Shown: positions 1-8,486, counted from the stretch's first letter. The stretch is 42,873 nt of DNA from Phenylobacterium sp. (GCF_004299445.1 NZ_SCTC01000067.1:1-42873), one strand, 5' to 3'. The notes: generated from the sequence alone by a model not told the origin. Numbers and translations are program-made.

Positions 1-315
1 TGGCTCCGCGAGGCCGACAGCGACCGGCCCGCCGGCGAGATCAAGACCGCCGCTCCGCCGATCAGCCATGACTTCCGCCCGTTGCCCGGAACGCCCACGA
101 CCCACACCCTGGGCTTCCTGCGCAACGAGGCCGACGTACCCGGCGGCCGCCGCGCCGGAAGCCTGGCCTGGGCCGGTCTCGCCAACTGCTACTACTGGGC
201 CGACCCGGCGAGCGGCGTGGCGGGCATCCTTTGCGCCCAGTTCCTCCCGTTCGCCGACCCGGCCATGCTGTCTACCTTCGAAGCCTTCGAACGGGCGGCG
301 TACGCCGACGGCTGA
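1..315 (+). CDS. Serine hydrolase (beta-lactamase/EstB-like family), C-terminal end only
   Basis: The frame is open from base 1 to the TGA at 313-315, giving the last 104 residues of a protein that begins outside the window. The segment has the features of the C-terminus of class C beta-lactamase-like serine hydrolases and esterases: a Gly/Ser-rich strand (GSLAWAGLANCYYW), a Trp-Ala-Asp-Pro turn, a hydrophobic strand (GVAGILCAQFLPF), and a last helix containing FEAFERAAY. Members hydrolyse esters or beta-lactam-like substrates through an N-terminal SxxK serine, which is not in the window, so activity cannot be judged. The next gene is 59 bases downstream on the same strand. Confidence 0.75.
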   Translation, partial: WLREADSDRPAGEIKTAAPPISHDFRPLPGTPTTHTLGFLRNEADVPGGRRAGSLAWAGLANCYYWADPASGVAGILCAQFLPFADPAMLSTFEAFERAAYADG

Positions 316-374
316 GCGCGGCATTTCCGCATTCCCCCTTGGGCGACGGCCGGCTTCGCCTTACATCGGGGCCC

Positions 375-1433
375 TTGAACGCACACGCTGACATTCAGGC
401 CCGTGAACGGGCCGGGCAGAGCCTGGCCCGCCAGGCCAATGACATCGCCCGCGACCTCACGCGGGCCGATCCCAAGGTCTATTGGCTGGACCTCGTCGTC
501 ACCGCCGCCGTCACCTGGCTGGCGTTCGCGATCGCCGCGACCGCCGCCCAGCCCGGCTGGACCGTCGTGGCCGGTCTGGTCGCGATCCTGGGCCTCTACC
601 GCGGCATCAGCTTCATCCACGAGCTGACCCACCTGAAGCGCGACGACGTGCCGGGCTTCCACTTCGCGTGGAACGTCCTGATCGGCGTGCCCTGGCTGAC
701 GCCGTCGCTGCTGTACGAGGGCGTCCACATCCTGCACCACGCCAAGGACCGATACGGCACGGCCCGCGACCCGGAATACCACCCGCTGGCGCGGCGCCCC
801 CTGCACGAGCTGGCGGTGTTCCTGGGCATCGCGCTCCTGGCGCCCGTCGGCACGCTGCTGCGCTTCGGCGTGCTGGCGCCGCTGGGCTTCCTGATCCCGG
901 CCGTGCGTCGCTTCACCATCGCCAAGGCGTCGGGGATGGTGATCAACACTCACTTCTCGCGCGACGACTTCGACCGCGCCAACCGCGCCCCCTGGCTGGC
1001 CCAGGAGATCGCCGCCTGGCTGTGGTGCTGGACCCTGGTCGGGCTCACGATCAGCGGCGTCGCGCCGCTGCGCGTGTTCCTGACCGCCGCCGTGATCTTC
1101 AGCCTGATGACGTTCCTGAATCAGGTGCGCACGGCGGTCGCCCACCGCTGGGACAACGACGGCGAGGTCATGGCCCCGCTGGATCAGTTCCTGGATTCGG
1201 TGAACGTGCCGCCGCCGGCGCTGCTGCCGTTCCTCTGGGCGCCCGTGGGCCTGCGCTACCACGCCCTGCACCACCTGATGCCGCGCCTGCCCTACCACAA
1301 CCTGGGAACCGCCCACCGCCGGCTGGTGGAGGCCCTGCCGGCCGACCACGACTATCGCCGCGCGGAAGAGCGTGAGCTGATCCCGGCGTTGGGCAAGCTG
1401 GTGAAGCGGATGCGACGCGCGTCCCGCCCTTGA
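375..1433 (+). CDS. Membrane fatty acid desaturase family protein
   Basis: This 352-residue integral membrane di-iron enzyme has the three histidine boxes of the fatty acid desaturase/hydroxylase superfamily: HELTH (residues 82-86), HILHH (118-122) and HALHH (296-300). Hydrophobic segments lie around residues 37-75, 105-115, 143-175 and 212-250. I chose the TTG at 375, with a purine-rich stretch (tcgggg) just upstream. The frame stays open to 231, but that would overlap the end of the preceding hydrolase and would add a Pro/Arg-rich stretch that does not look like this family. Substrate (fatty acyl chain, carotenoid or other) cannot be decided from sequence. Its 3' end faces zapA with only 10 bases between. 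Confidence 0.8.
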   Translation: MNAHADIQARERAGQSLARQANDIARDLTRADPKVYWLDLVVTAAVTWLAFAIAATAAQPGWTVVAGLVAILGLYRGISFIHELTHLKRDDVPGFHFAWNVLIGVPWLTPSLLYEGVHILHHAKDRYGTARDPEYHPLARRPLHELAVFLGIALLAPVGTLLRFGVLAPLGFLIPAVRRFTIAKASGMVINTHFSRDDFDRANRAPWLAQEIAAWLWCWTLVGLTISGVAPLRVFLTAAVIFSLMTFLNQVRTAVAHRWDNDGEVMAPLDQFLDSVNVPPPALLPFLWAPVGLRYHALHHLMPRLPYHNLGTAHRRLVEALPADHDYRRAEERELIPALGKLVKRMRRASRP

Positions 1434-1443
1434 AGGGCAGGGA

Positions 1444-1773
1444 TTACCCCGCAGCCGCCAGCTTCTCGATCTTGATCGCCGCGCCTTCCAGCGCACTCAC
1501 CGCCTTCGTCTCCAGGCGCGCGCGGTCGGCCTGCAGCCGGCCCACCTCGACTTGCAGCGCGGCCAGCCGGTTCTTCGCATCCAGCAGTTCGTCGGCCAGC
1601 AGCAGCGCCCCCATCAGGAACAGCCGCGTGTCGCCCAGCTGGCCCATGTCCTGGCTCACCTGGCGGACCTGGTGGTCGAAGATCTTGGCCAGTTCCTGCA
1701 GATGATGCTCCTGCCCGTCCTCGCAGCCGACGGCGTAGGGGCGGCCGTTCACGTCGATGTTGATCTGAGCCAT
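1444..1773 (-). CDS. zapA: Cell division protein ZapA
   Basis: This 109-residue protein has the typical ZapA layout: a short beta-rich N-terminal domain (MAQINIDVNGRPYAVGC) followed by helices with LGDTRLFLMGALLLADEL and a C-terminal coiled coil. ZapA binds FtsZ in the cytoplasm and promotes Z-ring cohesion. The start has a strong AGGAGG about ten bases upstream. It begins five bases after the stop of the DUF4164/ZauP-like gene, so the two are surely co-transcribed. In many alphaproteobacteria zapA is followed by 6S RNA and a 5-formyl-THF cyclo-ligase gene. Here the convergent desaturase gene leaves no space for either. Confidence 0.9.
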   Translation of the reverse strand: MAQINIDVNGRPYAVGCEDGQEHHLQELAKIFDHQVRQVSQDMGQLGDTRLFLMGALLLADELLDAKNRLAALQVEVGRLQADRARLETKAVSALEGAAIKIEKLAAAG

Positions 1774-1778
1774 CGCGT

Positions 1779-2054
1779 CTAAGCCTCCTGCGTCTGGCCG
1801 TTCAGGGCCGTGCGGATTTCCTGGATCGCCCGGCCCAGCGCCTCCGAGGCCTGGGCCCCGGCCTCTTCCAGCTCGCGTTCTCGGGCCCGGGCGGCGTCCA
1901 GCTCGGCCGCCAGCATCGAGCGGTCATGGTCGAACAGACCGCCCGCGTCGTCGCTCGCCGCCTTCAGCCGCTGGGCCAGGCGCTGCTCCAGCACGTGCAG
2001 CGCGTTCTCCAGCCGCTTGGCCGCCAGGTCCAGGGCGCTCTCGCCAGGGTTCAT
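1779..2054 (-). CDS. zauP: Coiled-coil DUF4164 protein, ZauP-like ZapA partner
   Basis: This 91-residue, Ala/Glu/Arg-rich and almost wholly helical protein has a coiled coil over most of its length and no membrane segment. It resembles the DUF4164 family. Its place immediately upstream of zapA in the same operon matches Caulobacter ZauP, which forms a pair with ZapA and focuses the Z-ring. GGAGG lies five bases before the ATG. The name rests on synteny and coiled-coil character, because low-complexity coiled coils give weak homology evidence. It is transcribed divergently from tkt across a 154-base region. Confidence 0.78.
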   Translation of the reverse strand: MNPGESALDLAAKRLENALHVLEQRLAQRLKAASDDAGGLFDHDRSMLAAELDAARARERELEEAGAQASEALGRAIQEIRTALNGQTQEA

Positions 2055-2095
2055 GCGATCCTCCGATGGCCGTCTCGACCCGTATACCTGCGCCA

Positions 2096-2164
2096 GTGAG
2101 TCTCACGAAGTGCTGGGGCCATTTCTTGACCCCGTTCTTGACCCCCTGCCCCTCGCATGCGAGG
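2096..2164. promoter_or_regulatory. Palindromes and direct repeat in the zauP/tkt divergent region
   Basis: The 154-base region between the divergent zauP and tkt starts holds three structured motifs. GTGAG-T-CTCAC lies at 2096-2106. The 11-base direct repeat TTCTTGACCCC occurs at 2123-2133 and 2135-2145, each copy carrying a TTGACC that could serve as a -35 box. A perfect 14-base palindrome, CCTCGCATGCGAGG, lies at 2151-2164. No good -10 box is evident. These may be promoter and operator elements for tkt, zauP or both; no regulator can be named. Confidence 0.35.
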
Positions 2165-2208
2165 CGGCCCGCAATTCCTCGGAAGACAGAGACTCAGAAA
2201 AGCCGCCC

Positions 2209-4176
2209 ATGCCCGCGCCGACCCAGCTCATGGCCAACGCCATCCGCATGCTCTCCCTCGACGCGGTCGAGGCAGCCACCTGCGGACACCCCGGGATGCC
2301 GATGGGCATGGCCGACGTCGCCACGGTGCTCTGGACCAAGTTCATGAAGTACGAAGCCGCGAAGCCTGACTGGGCCGACCGCGACCGCTTCGTGCTCTCG
2401 GCCGGGCACGGCTCGATGCTGCTCTACAGCCTGCTGCACCTGACCGGCGTGAAGGCCGTGCCGATGCAGAGCCTGCGGGACTTCCGCAAGCTGGGCTCGA
2501 ACACGCCGGGCCACCCCGAGTTCGGCCACACCCCCGGCGTCGAGACCACCACCGGCCCGCTGGGCCAGGGCCTGGCCACCGCAGTCGGCATGGCCATCGC
2601 CGAACGCAAGCTGGCCGCCCGCTTCGGCGCCGACCTCGTCGACCACCGGACCTGGGTGGTGGCCGGCGACGGCTGCCTGATGGAGGGTGTCAGCCACGAG
2701 GCGATCAGCCTCGCCGGCCGCCTGAAGCTCGCCAAGCTCACCGTCCTCTGGGACGACAACGACATCACCATCGACGGCCACGTCGGTATTTCGGACTCCA
2801 CCGACCAGATCGCCCGCTTCAAGGCCGCTGGCTGGGTGACCAAGCGGATCGACGGCCACGACGAGGGCCAGATCCGCCGCGCGCTCGCCTGGGCCGTCAA
2901 GCAGGACCGGCCGTCGCTGATCGCCTGCAAGACCGTGATCGGCAAGGGCGCCCCCAACATGGGCGGCACCCACAAGGTCCACGGTGCGGCCCTGGGCAAG
3001 GACGAGGTCGCGGCCACACGCATGGCGCTCAACTGGCCCTACGAGCCCTTCGTGGTTCCCGACGAGGTCCTGAAGCCCTGGCGCGCCGCGGGCCGCAAGG
3101 GCGCCAAGGCCCGCAAGGCGTGGGAGGCCCGCCTGGCCGCCTCGCCGCTGAAGGCCGACTTCGAGCGCGCCATGAAGGGCGACCTGCCGAAGGGCGCCTT
3201 CGCCGCCCTCGACGCCTTCGCCGCCAAGGCCGCCGCCGAGAAGACCGCCGCCGCCACCCGCGTCCACTCGGGCGCGGTGCTGGAGCAGATCTTCGGCTCG
3301 ATCCCCGAGATGGTGGGCGGATCGGCCGACCTCACCGGCTCGAACAACACCTTCGTCAAGAACACCCAGATCTTCGACGCTCCCGACTACGCCGGCCGCT
3401 ATGTGAACTATGGCGTGCGCGAATTCGGCATGGCCGCGGCGATGAACGGCATGGCCCTGCACGGCGGGGTGATCCCCTACGGCGGCACCTTCCTGGTGTT
3501 CTCGGACTACGCCCGGCCGGCCATCCGCCTGTCGGCGCTGATGGGCGTTCGCAGCATCTTCGTGGGCACCCACGATTCCATCGGCCTGGGCGAGGACGGC
3601 CCGACCCACCAGCCGGTCGAGCATGTGGCGTCCCTGCGCGCCATGCCCAACCTCTACGTCTTCCGCCCCGCCGACGCGGTGGAGACCGCCGAGTGCTGGA
3701 AGCTGGCCCTGGAAGCCAAGACCACGCCGTCCGTCCTGGCGCTGTCGCGCCAGAAGACTGCCGGCGTCCGCGGCGACGCGGGTGAGAACCAGTCGGCGCG
3801 CGGCGCCTACCAGCTCGTCGGCGCCTCCAAGCCCGCCCAGGTGACGATCTTCGCCTCGGGCACGGAAGTGCCGATCGCGCTGGCCGCCCGCGACCTGCTG
3901 GAAGCGCAGGACATCGGAACGCGCGTGGTCTCGGTCCCCTGCTTCGAGCTGTTCGAGGCGCAGCCGGCCGACTACCAGGCCGCCGTCATCGGCGAGACCG
4001 ACGTCCGGGTGGCCGTCGAGGCCGGCGTGCGCCTGGGCTGGGACCGCTTCATCGGCTCGGACGGCGCCTTCATCGGCATGACCGGCTTCGGCGCCAGCGG
4101 GACGGACAAGGCCCTCTACGCCCACTTCGGCATCACCGCCGAGGCCGTGGCGGCGGCGGCCAAGGCCAAGCTGTAA
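2209..4176 (+). CDS. tkt: Transketolase
   Basis: This 655-residue protein has normal full transketolase length. Transketolase is a thiamine-diphosphate enzyme that moves two-carbon ketol units between sugar phosphates in the cytoplasm (pentose phosphate pathway). Visible family signatures are the N-terminal substrate loop [11 protein letters not shown] (27-36), the TPP/Mg motif starting GDG at 153-155 with Asn184 in WDDNDI, the [12 protein letters not shown] segment holding the cofactor-activating Glu, and the [15 protein letters not shown] loop with the phosphate-binding His. The ATG at 2209 is supported by the family-typical N-terminus; the frame is open further upstream, but that region reads as antisense of zauP. 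The ribosome site is weak (ggaag some 20 bases upstream). The other glycolytic genes gap, pgk and fba lie 4.4 kb downstream on the same strand. Confidence 0.96.
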   Translation: MPAPTQLMANAIRMLSLDAVEAATCGHPGMPMGMADVATVLWTKFMKYEAAKPDWADRDRFVLSAGHGSMLLYSLLHLTGVKAVPMQSLRDFRKLGSNTPGHPEFGHTPGVETTTGPLGQGLATAVGMAIAERKLAARFGADLVDHRTWVVAGDGCLMEGVSHEAISLAGRLKLAKLTVLWDDNDITIDGHVGISDSTDQIARFKAAGWVTKRIDGHDEGQIRRALAWAVKQDRPSLIACKTVIGKGAPNMGGTHKVHGAALGKDEVAATRMALNWPYEPFVVPDEVLKPWRAAGRKGAKARKAWEARLAASPLKADFERAMKGDLPKGAFAALDAFAAKAAAEKTAAATRVHSGAVLEQIFGSIPEMVGGSADLTGSNNTFVKNTQIFDAPDYAGRYVNYGVREFGMAAAMNGMALHGGVIPYGGTFLVFSDYARPAIRLSALMGVRSIFVGTHDSIGLGEDGPTHQPVEHVASLRAMPNLYVFRPADAVETAECWKLALEAKTTPSVLALSRQKTAGVRGDAGENQSARGAYQLVGASKPAQVTIFASGTEVPIALAARDLLEAQDIGTRVVSVPCFELFEAQPADYQAAVIGETDVRVAVEAGVRLGWDRFIGSDGAFIGMTGFGASGTDKALYAHFGITAEAVAAAAKAKL

Positions 4177-4194
4177 GAGCCCACCCCTTCGGAT

Positions 4195-4321
4195 CGTCAT
4201 CCCCGGGCTTGTCCCGGGGACCCAGATACGCAAGCGATGGTGGAAGTCCTGGACGGCGCCGCCGCGGGCCTTGGGCTGACGACGGCGCTTCTGGGTGGCC
4301 GGGACAAGCCCGGCCATGACG
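4195..4321. repeat. 127-bp two-hairpin REP-like element between tkt and purT
   Basis: The terminal 31 bases at 4195-4225 and 4291-4321 are inverted copies of each other, identical at 27 positions. Each arm also folds on itself: CCCCGGG-cttgt-CCCGGGG at 4201-4219 and GGCCGGG-acaag-CCCGGCC at 4297-4315. The four mismatches between the arms are two base pairs exchanged inside the local hairpins, so both hairpins stay perfect. This matches the architecture of REP/BIME-like intergenic repeats in proteobacteria. It sits in the 165-base gap after tkt and ends 20 bases before purT. It may also act as a weak terminator or mRNA-stabilising structure for tkt. Confidence 0.75.
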
Positions 4322-4341
4322 TTCTTGATGTGGAGAGACCG

Positions 4342-5541
4342 ATGACCCGCCTCGGCACCCCCAACTCGCCCACCGCCGTCCGCGTGATGCTCCTGGGCTC
4401 GGGGGAACTCGGCAAGGAGGTGGTCATCGAGCTGCAGCGCCTGGGCTGCGAGGTCATCGCCTGCGACCGCTACCCCGATGCGCCGGGCATGCAGGTGGCC
4501 CACCGCAGTCACGTGCTAGCCATGACCGATGCGGCGGCTCTGCGCACCGTCGTCGAGCTGGAACGCCCGCACTTCATCGTTCCCGAGATCGAGGCCATCG
4601 CGACCGACGAGCTGGCCCGGATCGAGGCGGACGGTCTGGCGGTGTGCATCCCCACCGCCCGCGCCGCCCAGCTCACCATGAACCGCGAGGGCATCCGCCG
4701 CCTGGCCGCCGAGGAGCTGGGATTGCCCACCAGCGCCTACGCCTTCGCCTCGACCGAGGCCGAACTGGCCAAGGCCGCCGCCGAGGTGACCGGCTTCCCC
4801 TGCTTCGTGAAGCCGGTGATGAGCAGCTCAGGCAAGGGCCAGTCCTACGTTGAGAGCCCCAACCAGATCGCGGCGGCCTGGCGCTATGCCCTGGAAGGCG
4901 GCCGGGTCGAGCAGCCGCGGGTGATCGTCGAGGGCCGCGTGGACTTCGACTTCGAGATCACCCAGCTCACCGTCCGCTCGATGGCGAACGGCGTCGTCGA
5001 GACCAGCTTCTGCGCCCCCATCGGCCATCGCCAGGTCAAGGGCGACTACGTCGAGAGCTGGCAGCCCCAGCCGATGTCGGCCCAGGCGCTGGCCAAATCC
5101 CGCGACATCGCCAAGGCGGTCACCGACAGCCTTGGCGGCCTGGGGCTCTTCGGCGTCGAACTGTTCGTGAAGGGCGATGAGGTGTGGTTCTCGGAGGTCA
5201 GCCCCCGCCCGCACGACACCGGCCTCGTCACCCTGGTCACGCAGTACCAGTCCGAGTTCGCCCTGCACGCCCGCGCCATCCTGGGCCTGCCCACCGACGT
5301 CACCCAACGCGAACCGGGCGCCAGCGCGGTGATCTATGGCGGCATGGACGCCAAGGGCATCGCCTTCGAGGGCGTGGCCGAGGCCCTCAGCGTCCCGGGC
5401 GCGGACCTGCGCCTGTTCGGCAAGCCCGAGAGCTTCGAGCGACGCCGCATGGGCGTCGCCCTGGCCCGCGCCCACGACATCGAACAGGCCCGCGAACGCG
5501 CCCGCGAAGCCGCCGCCAAGGTCAGGCCGGTCGCGGGCTGA
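4342..5541 (+). CDS. purT: Formate-dependent phosphoribosylglycinamide formyltransferase PurT
   Basis: PurT is a 399-residue ATP-grasp enzyme that makes formyl-GAR from GAR, formate and ATP in purine synthesis, as a folate-independent alternative to PurN. Signatures are the N-terminal loop GSGELGKEV (19-27), the central ATP-grasp segment [15 protein letters not shown], the metal-binding [13 protein letters not shown], and the C-terminal [18 protein letters not shown]. Length matches the family (about 390). I chose the ATG at 4342, preceded by GGAGAG, rather than in-frame codons inside the upstream repeat element. The last 20 bases overlap the 3' end of the convergent terC-like gene. Confidence 0.95.
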   Translation: MTRLGTPNSPTAVRVMLLGSGELGKEVVIELQRLGCEVIACDRYPDAPGMQVAHRSHVLAMTDAAALRTVVELERPHFIVPEIEAIATDELARIEADGLAVCIPTARAAQLTMNREGIRRLAAEELGLPTSAYAFASTEAELAKAAAEVTGFPCFVKPVMSSSGKGQSYVESPNQIAAAWRYALEGGRVEQPRVIVEGRVDFDFEITQLTVRSMANGVVETSFCAPIGHRQVKGDYVESWQPQPMSAQALAKSRDIAKAVTDSLGGLGLFGVELFVKGDEVWFSEVSPRPHDTGLVTLVTQYQSEFALHARAILGLPTDVTQREPGASAVIYGGMDAKGIAFEGVAEALSVPGADLRLFGKPESFERRRMGVALARAHDIEQARERAREAAAKVRPVAG

Positions 5542-6502
5542 CGCCCCGCGTCCGCCAGATCGAGTAGGCGACGCCGCCCGCCAACAGTGCGCCGGTGACC
5601 GCCAGCGAGATGTGGGCGGGGAATTTCTCCCAGCCCATCGCTGCGGCGACGAACACCTTGCCGCCGATGAAGACGAGCAGCAGCGCCAGCGCCTTCTTGA
5701 GGTAGGCGAACCGCGAGACGATGGCGGCCAGCGCGAAGTACAGCGCCCGCAGGCCCAGGATCGCGAAGATGTTGGACGTGTAGACGATGTAGGGATCGGT
5801 CGTGATCGCGAAGATCGCGGGCACCGAGTCCACCGCGAACACCACGTCGGCCAGCTCGACCATGACCAGGGCCGCGAACAGCGGCGTGGCCCAGAGGACG
5901 CGGCGGCCCGTGGCGTCCGGCTCGCGCACGAAGAACCGCTCCTCGCGCAGGCCGTCGGTGAGCCGCACGCGGGCGGCGAACCAGCGATAGACCGGGTTCT
6001 CGCGCGGGTCGGACGGCGTCGCCTTGGCGACGAACATCTTGGCGCCCATCACGATGAGGAACGCCGCGAAGATCCACAGCACCCACTCGAAGCTGGACAC
6101 CAGCGCCGCGCCCAGGCCGATCATGACGCCCCGCAGGACGATCACGCCCAGCACGCCCCAGAACAGCACGCGGTGCTGGTAGGCCGCGGGCACCGCGAAG
6201 GCCGCGAAGATGGTGGCGATGACGAAGACGTTGTCGAGCGCCAGGCTCTTCTCGATCAGAAAGCCGGTGACGTACTCGAGACCCGACTGATCGCCGAGCT
6301 GGCTCCAGACCCAGCCGCCGAAGCCCAGGCCCAGGGCCAGGTAGCCCGCCGACATCAGCAGGCTTTCGCGCACGCCGATCTCGCGATGATTGCGGTGCAG
6401 GACGCCCAGGTCGAAGGCGAGAAGGATGACGACGAGGCCGGCGAAGGCCGCCCACATCCAAACGGGCGTCCCCATAAGGGGCGCCGCGAGCAGTTCCATC
6501 AT
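5522..6502 (-). CDS. TerC/Alx family integral membrane protein
   Basis: This 326-residue protein has about eight to nine hydrophobic segments and the TerC-family signatures [44 protein letters not shown] and GLRALYF. The acidic residues in SLALDN and FAVDS lie in membrane segments and are the conserved ones thought to bind metal in Alx/TerC. Relatives take part in manganese export or tellurite resistance. Start choice: GAGGA six bases before the ATG at 6502. The immediate upstream gene in the same direction encodes a DUF465 protein, with a strong GC-rich hairpin in the 74-base gap. The yybP-ykoY manganese riboswitch common before alx was looked for and not seen. Confidence 0.9.
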   Translation of the reverse strand: MMELLAAPLMGTPVWMWAAFAGLVVILLAFDLGVLHRNHREIGVRESLLMSAGYLALGLGFGGWVWSQLGDQSGLEYVTGFLIEKSLALDNVFVIATIFAAFAVPAAYQHRVLFWGVLGVIVLRGVMIGLGAALVSSFEWVLWIFAAFLIVMGAKMFVAKATPSDPRENPVYRWFAARVRLTDGLREERFFVREPDATGRRVLWATPLFAALVMVELADVVFAVDSVPAIFAITTDPYIVYTSNIFAILGLRALYFALAAIVSRFAYLKKALALLLVFIGGKVFVAAAMGWEKFPAHISLAVTGALLAGGVAYSIWRTRGVSPRPA

Positions 6503-6522
6503 AAATTTTCCTCAGGAGGTGC

Positions 6523-6564
6523 GCCCGGGCCCGCGGGGACGTCCGGGTCAGTGCGGGCCCGGGC
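6523..6564 (-). terminator. Perfect 12-bp GC hairpin between the DUF465 gene and terC
   Basis: GCCCGGGCCCGC at 6523-6534 and its exact reverse complement at 6553-6564 form a 12-bp stem with an 18-base loop. It lies 12 bases after the DUF465 stop and about 20 bases upstream of the terC start. No T-run follows, so it may be a Rho-assisted terminator, an attenuator or a leader structure of terC rather than a classical intrinsic terminator. Confidence 0.45.
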
Positions 6565-6576
6565 TGGCGGTCCAGA

Positions 6577-6762
6577 TCAGGCGCGGACGGGAACCAGCCC
6601 CGCCTCTGCGAGGAAGATCTCGTCCTTGACCCGCAATTTGCGGCGCTTCAGGTCGAGCACGACGTAGGCGTCAGGCTGCGGACGGCGCAGTTCCTGCCGG
6701 ATACGGCTTTCCAGCCAGCGATGCTCTTCGCGAAGACGCCACAGTTTGCGTTGGTTGATCAT
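6577..6762 (-). CDS. DUF465 (YdcH-like) small protein
   Basis: This 61-residue cytoplasmic protein starts MINQRKLWRLREEHRWLE and ends with the DUF465 hallmark LDLKRRKLRVKDEIFLAE. It is charged, helical, and has no membrane segment. Function of the family is unknown. AGGAG lies five bases before the ATG at 6762; the open frame continuing upstream (to 6975) has no such ribosome site and no family similarity and was discarded. It may be co-transcribed with terC, although the hairpin between them could limit read-through. Confidence 0.85.
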   Translation of the reverse strand: MINQRKLWRLREEHRWLESRIRQELRRPQPDAYVVLDLKRRKLRVKDEIFLAEAGLVPVRA

Positions 6763-6964
6763 GGTGCTCCTCCGTGTTGGAGGCGCGCCTGGGGCCGAGC
6801 GGAAAAACCGCGGACCAACTATGCCGGACCCAGATCGCACCTCGTGCGGTCCGACATCGCGATCGCCATCGATCGCCAGAGGGGCCCGGCCCGCGACGCT
6901 GAGGTAGGCGCGCCGCGTCGGGTTGCAAGGGACCCCGGCGGGAAAATCGACGAGGCGCGGACGC

Positions 6965-6994
6965 TTGACTTTCATTTCGATGTTTAGCTAAATG
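6965..6994 (+). promoter_or_regulatory. Promoter with overlapping palindrome for the ArsR/SdpR-like operon
   Basis: TTGACT (6965-6970) is followed by GCTAAATG (6987-6994), which fits the Caulobacter housekeeping -10 (GCTANAWC) at seven of eight positions. In hexamer terms the spacer is 17 bases. The perfect palindrome TTTAGCTAAA (6983-6992) covers the -10 box, as expected for an autorepressor site of an ArsR-type protein. Transcription would begin near 7000, at or one base before the ATG at 7001, so the mRNA is predicted to be leaderless, a common arrangement in Caulobacter. Confidence 0.55.
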
Positions 6995-7000
6995 TCGTCC

Positions 7001-7315
7001 ATGAACCGCGTGTTCAAAGCCCTGTCCGATCCGACCCGCCGCCGGGTGCTGCAGCTCCTGCGGGAGCGGCCGATGTCGGCGGGCGAGCTGGCCGACCATT
7101 TCCCGGTCGCCAAGGCCACCATGTCGGCCCACTTCGCCGTCCTGCGCGAAGCCGACCTCATCGCCGCCGACAAGCAGGGCAAGACCATCACCTATCGCCT
7201 GCGCCTGTCGGTGCTGGAGGACGCGCTGCTGGCCTTCGCCGACTCGTTCGGCATCGGCTTCCCGGCCGCGGCCGCACAGCCCGCGCTAGACAAACCCAGA
7301 GAGGAGAGCGCCTGA
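7001..7315 (+). CDS. ArsR-family transcriptional repressor (SdpR-like autorepressor)
   Basis: This is a 104-residue winged-helix regulator. The N-terminus MNRVFKALSDPTRRRVLQLL and the recognition region AGELADHFPVAKATMSAHFAVLREADLI are typical of ArsR proteins of the SdpR autorepressor branch. It has no cysteine, so the classical metal-binding sites are absent. An ATG at 6992 is in frame, but it lies inside the predicted -10 box and palindrome. The ATG at 7001 gives the family-typical N-terminus and coincides with the predicted transcript start. The stop overlaps the start of the next gene by one base (TGATG), indicating translational coupling with the membrane partner. Confidence 0.85.
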   Translation: MNRVFKALSDPTRRRVLQLLRERPMSAGELADHFPVAKATMSAHFAVLREADLIAADKQGKTITYRLRLSVLEDALLAFADSFGIGFPAAAAQPALDKPREESA

Positions 7316-7929
7316 TGAGCCGTACGCTGAAACTCGTCCTCATGGCCGCCGTCGTCGAGATGCTGTTGCTCGCCATCGCGGTCGCCGTCTGGCGCTGGCA
7401 GACGGTCTCTGACGCGCCCAGCGGGCGCTGGTACGTGGGCACGTTCGCGGCCTTCTTCATGCCCCTGTGGCTGGCGACGGGCGCCTGGCTGGAGGCGCGC
7501 AAGATGGCCCGGCCTGGCCTCACCGCCGCCCCCGACACCCGCCGCTACAACGAAATCACGCTGATGGCGGCCGCCGCCCTGGCCGTCGGCGTGCAGGCCT
7601 GGATGGCGGGCTCGATCGTGGGGTTCATCCCGAAGGACAGCATCCAGATCCGCGCCATCGAGGCCCTGACCGGCGTCTTCTTCATGGTGGTCGGCAACTT
7701 CGCGGCCAAGACCAGTCCGCCGACCGGCCCGCGCGCGCCCGACGCCGCCGTCTGGACGCGGGGCATGCTGCGGATCGGCTGGGCCGGCGTGGCCGCGGGT
7801 CTGGTGATCCTCATGGCCGCAATTACGGTCGACATCGACCAGATGGCGTGGGCTATCTTCGGCGTGACGGGGCTTTTCGCCACGGTCGTGCTGCTTCAGC
7901 AGCGCGCCATGCGCCGCAAGCCGGCCTGA
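7315..7929 (+). CDS. SdpI-like multi-spanning membrane protein
   Basis: This 204-residue protein has six likely membrane helices (about residues 7-26, 40-60, 82-105, 120-138, 145-166 and 174-193). The FFMVVGNFAAK segment followed by a proline-rich loop and a tryptophan resembles the GN-containing core of SdpI/YhfL-type proteins, but the match is loose. In Bacillus the SdpR-SdpI pair forms an immunity and signalling module for a toxin; here only the gene arrangement (ArsR repressor directly coupled to a membrane protein) is seen. No toxin-like gene is near. Its role is therefore open. Confidence 0.6.
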   Translation: MSRTLKLVLMAAVVEMLLLAIAVAVWRWQTVSDAPSGRWYVGTFAAFFMPLWLATGAWLEARKMARPGLTAAPDTRRYNEITLMAAAALAVGVQAWMAGSIVGFIPKDSIQIRAIEALTGVFFMVVGNFAAKTSPPTGPRAPDAAVWTRGMLRIGWAGVAAGLVILMAAITVDIDQMAWAIFGVTGLFATVVLLQQRAMRRKPA

Positions 7930-7948
7930 CCATCGCGGAGGGATGCCC

Positions 7949-8410
7949 GTGAAGACGCTGCTGATCGCCGCCGCGGCCACGCTCACCCTCACCGCCCTCC
8001 CGGCCGCCACCCAGGACGCCCCGGCAGCCCCACCCGTGCCCGACAGCGGCACGCCGCCCAACGTCCTCAGCTTCTCGAACAGCCCCTACCGGCCCGCCGA
8101 CACCGACACGCACCCCGGCCGCTGCTTCGACGGCAAGACCCTGACCGGCGTGAACCGCGCCGGCGACCGCATCCTGTACGTCCAGGCCCGGACCGGCGAG
8201 GTCTACGGCATGGCGCTGGCGGACGGCTGCGAGGCGCTGAACACGGCGGAAAAGCTGAGCGTGAGGGCCGGCGGCCGCCTGGTCTGCGAGGGCGATCGCG
8301 CCGTGGTCGCCGTCACGACGCCCGCGGGCGCCAAGCAGTGTCGCGTGGGCGATATCCGCCGCCTCACCCGCACAGAAGTCGCCACCCTGGCCGCGACCGC
8401 CCGTCGGTAG
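7949..8410 (+). CDS. Secreted DUF6491-like hypothetical protein
   Basis: This protein of about 153 residues has an N-terminal signal peptide ([20 protein letters not shown]) and an alanine/proline-rich linker. Its small C-terminal domain has four spaced cysteines (in GRCFDG, ADGCEAL, LVCEGD and KQCRVGD), a pattern I associate with DUF6491. I chose GTG at 7949 because GGAGGG (7937-7942) lies six bases upstream of it; the in-frame ATG at 7943 would touch the ribosome site. It probably acts in the periplasm. Function unknown. Confidence 0.65.
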   Translation: MKTLLIAAAATLTLTALPAATQDAPAAPPVPDSGTPPNVLSFSNSPYRPADTDTHPGRCFDGKTLTGVNRAGDRILYVQARTGEVYGMALADGCEALNTAEKLSVRAGGRLVCEGDRAVVAVTTPAGAKQCRVGDIRRLTRTEVATLAATARR

Positions 8411-8486
8411 CCCCACACCGGGCGCCGAACCGGCACACATGTCGCGGCGCCGGACTTGCACACCCGCGCCGCAAGGTCATCCACGC

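Noticed and set aside
231..374. N-terminal extension of the desaturase
   Set aside because: It overlaps the end of the upstream hydrolase and is Arg/Pro-rich without similarity; the TTG at 375 is preferred.
1426..1438. GCCCT-tga-AGGGC hairpin at the end of the desaturase gene
   Set aside because: Only five base pairs, a three-base loop containing the stop codon and no T-run; too weak to call a terminator.
2055..2208. Possible 6S RNA near zapA
   Set aside because: The region lacks the long closing stems with a large central bubble of 6S RNA and is only 154 bases; only short palindromes are seen.
2194..4512. Very long open frame antisense to tkt
   Set aside because: It is His/Gly/Val/Asp-rich low-complexity sequence mirroring GC-rich codon use of tkt and crosses the intergenic repeat; no family features.
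6503..6576. yybP-ykoY manganese riboswitch before terC
   Set aside because: The gap is only 74 bases and shows one GC hairpin without the conserved loop motifs.
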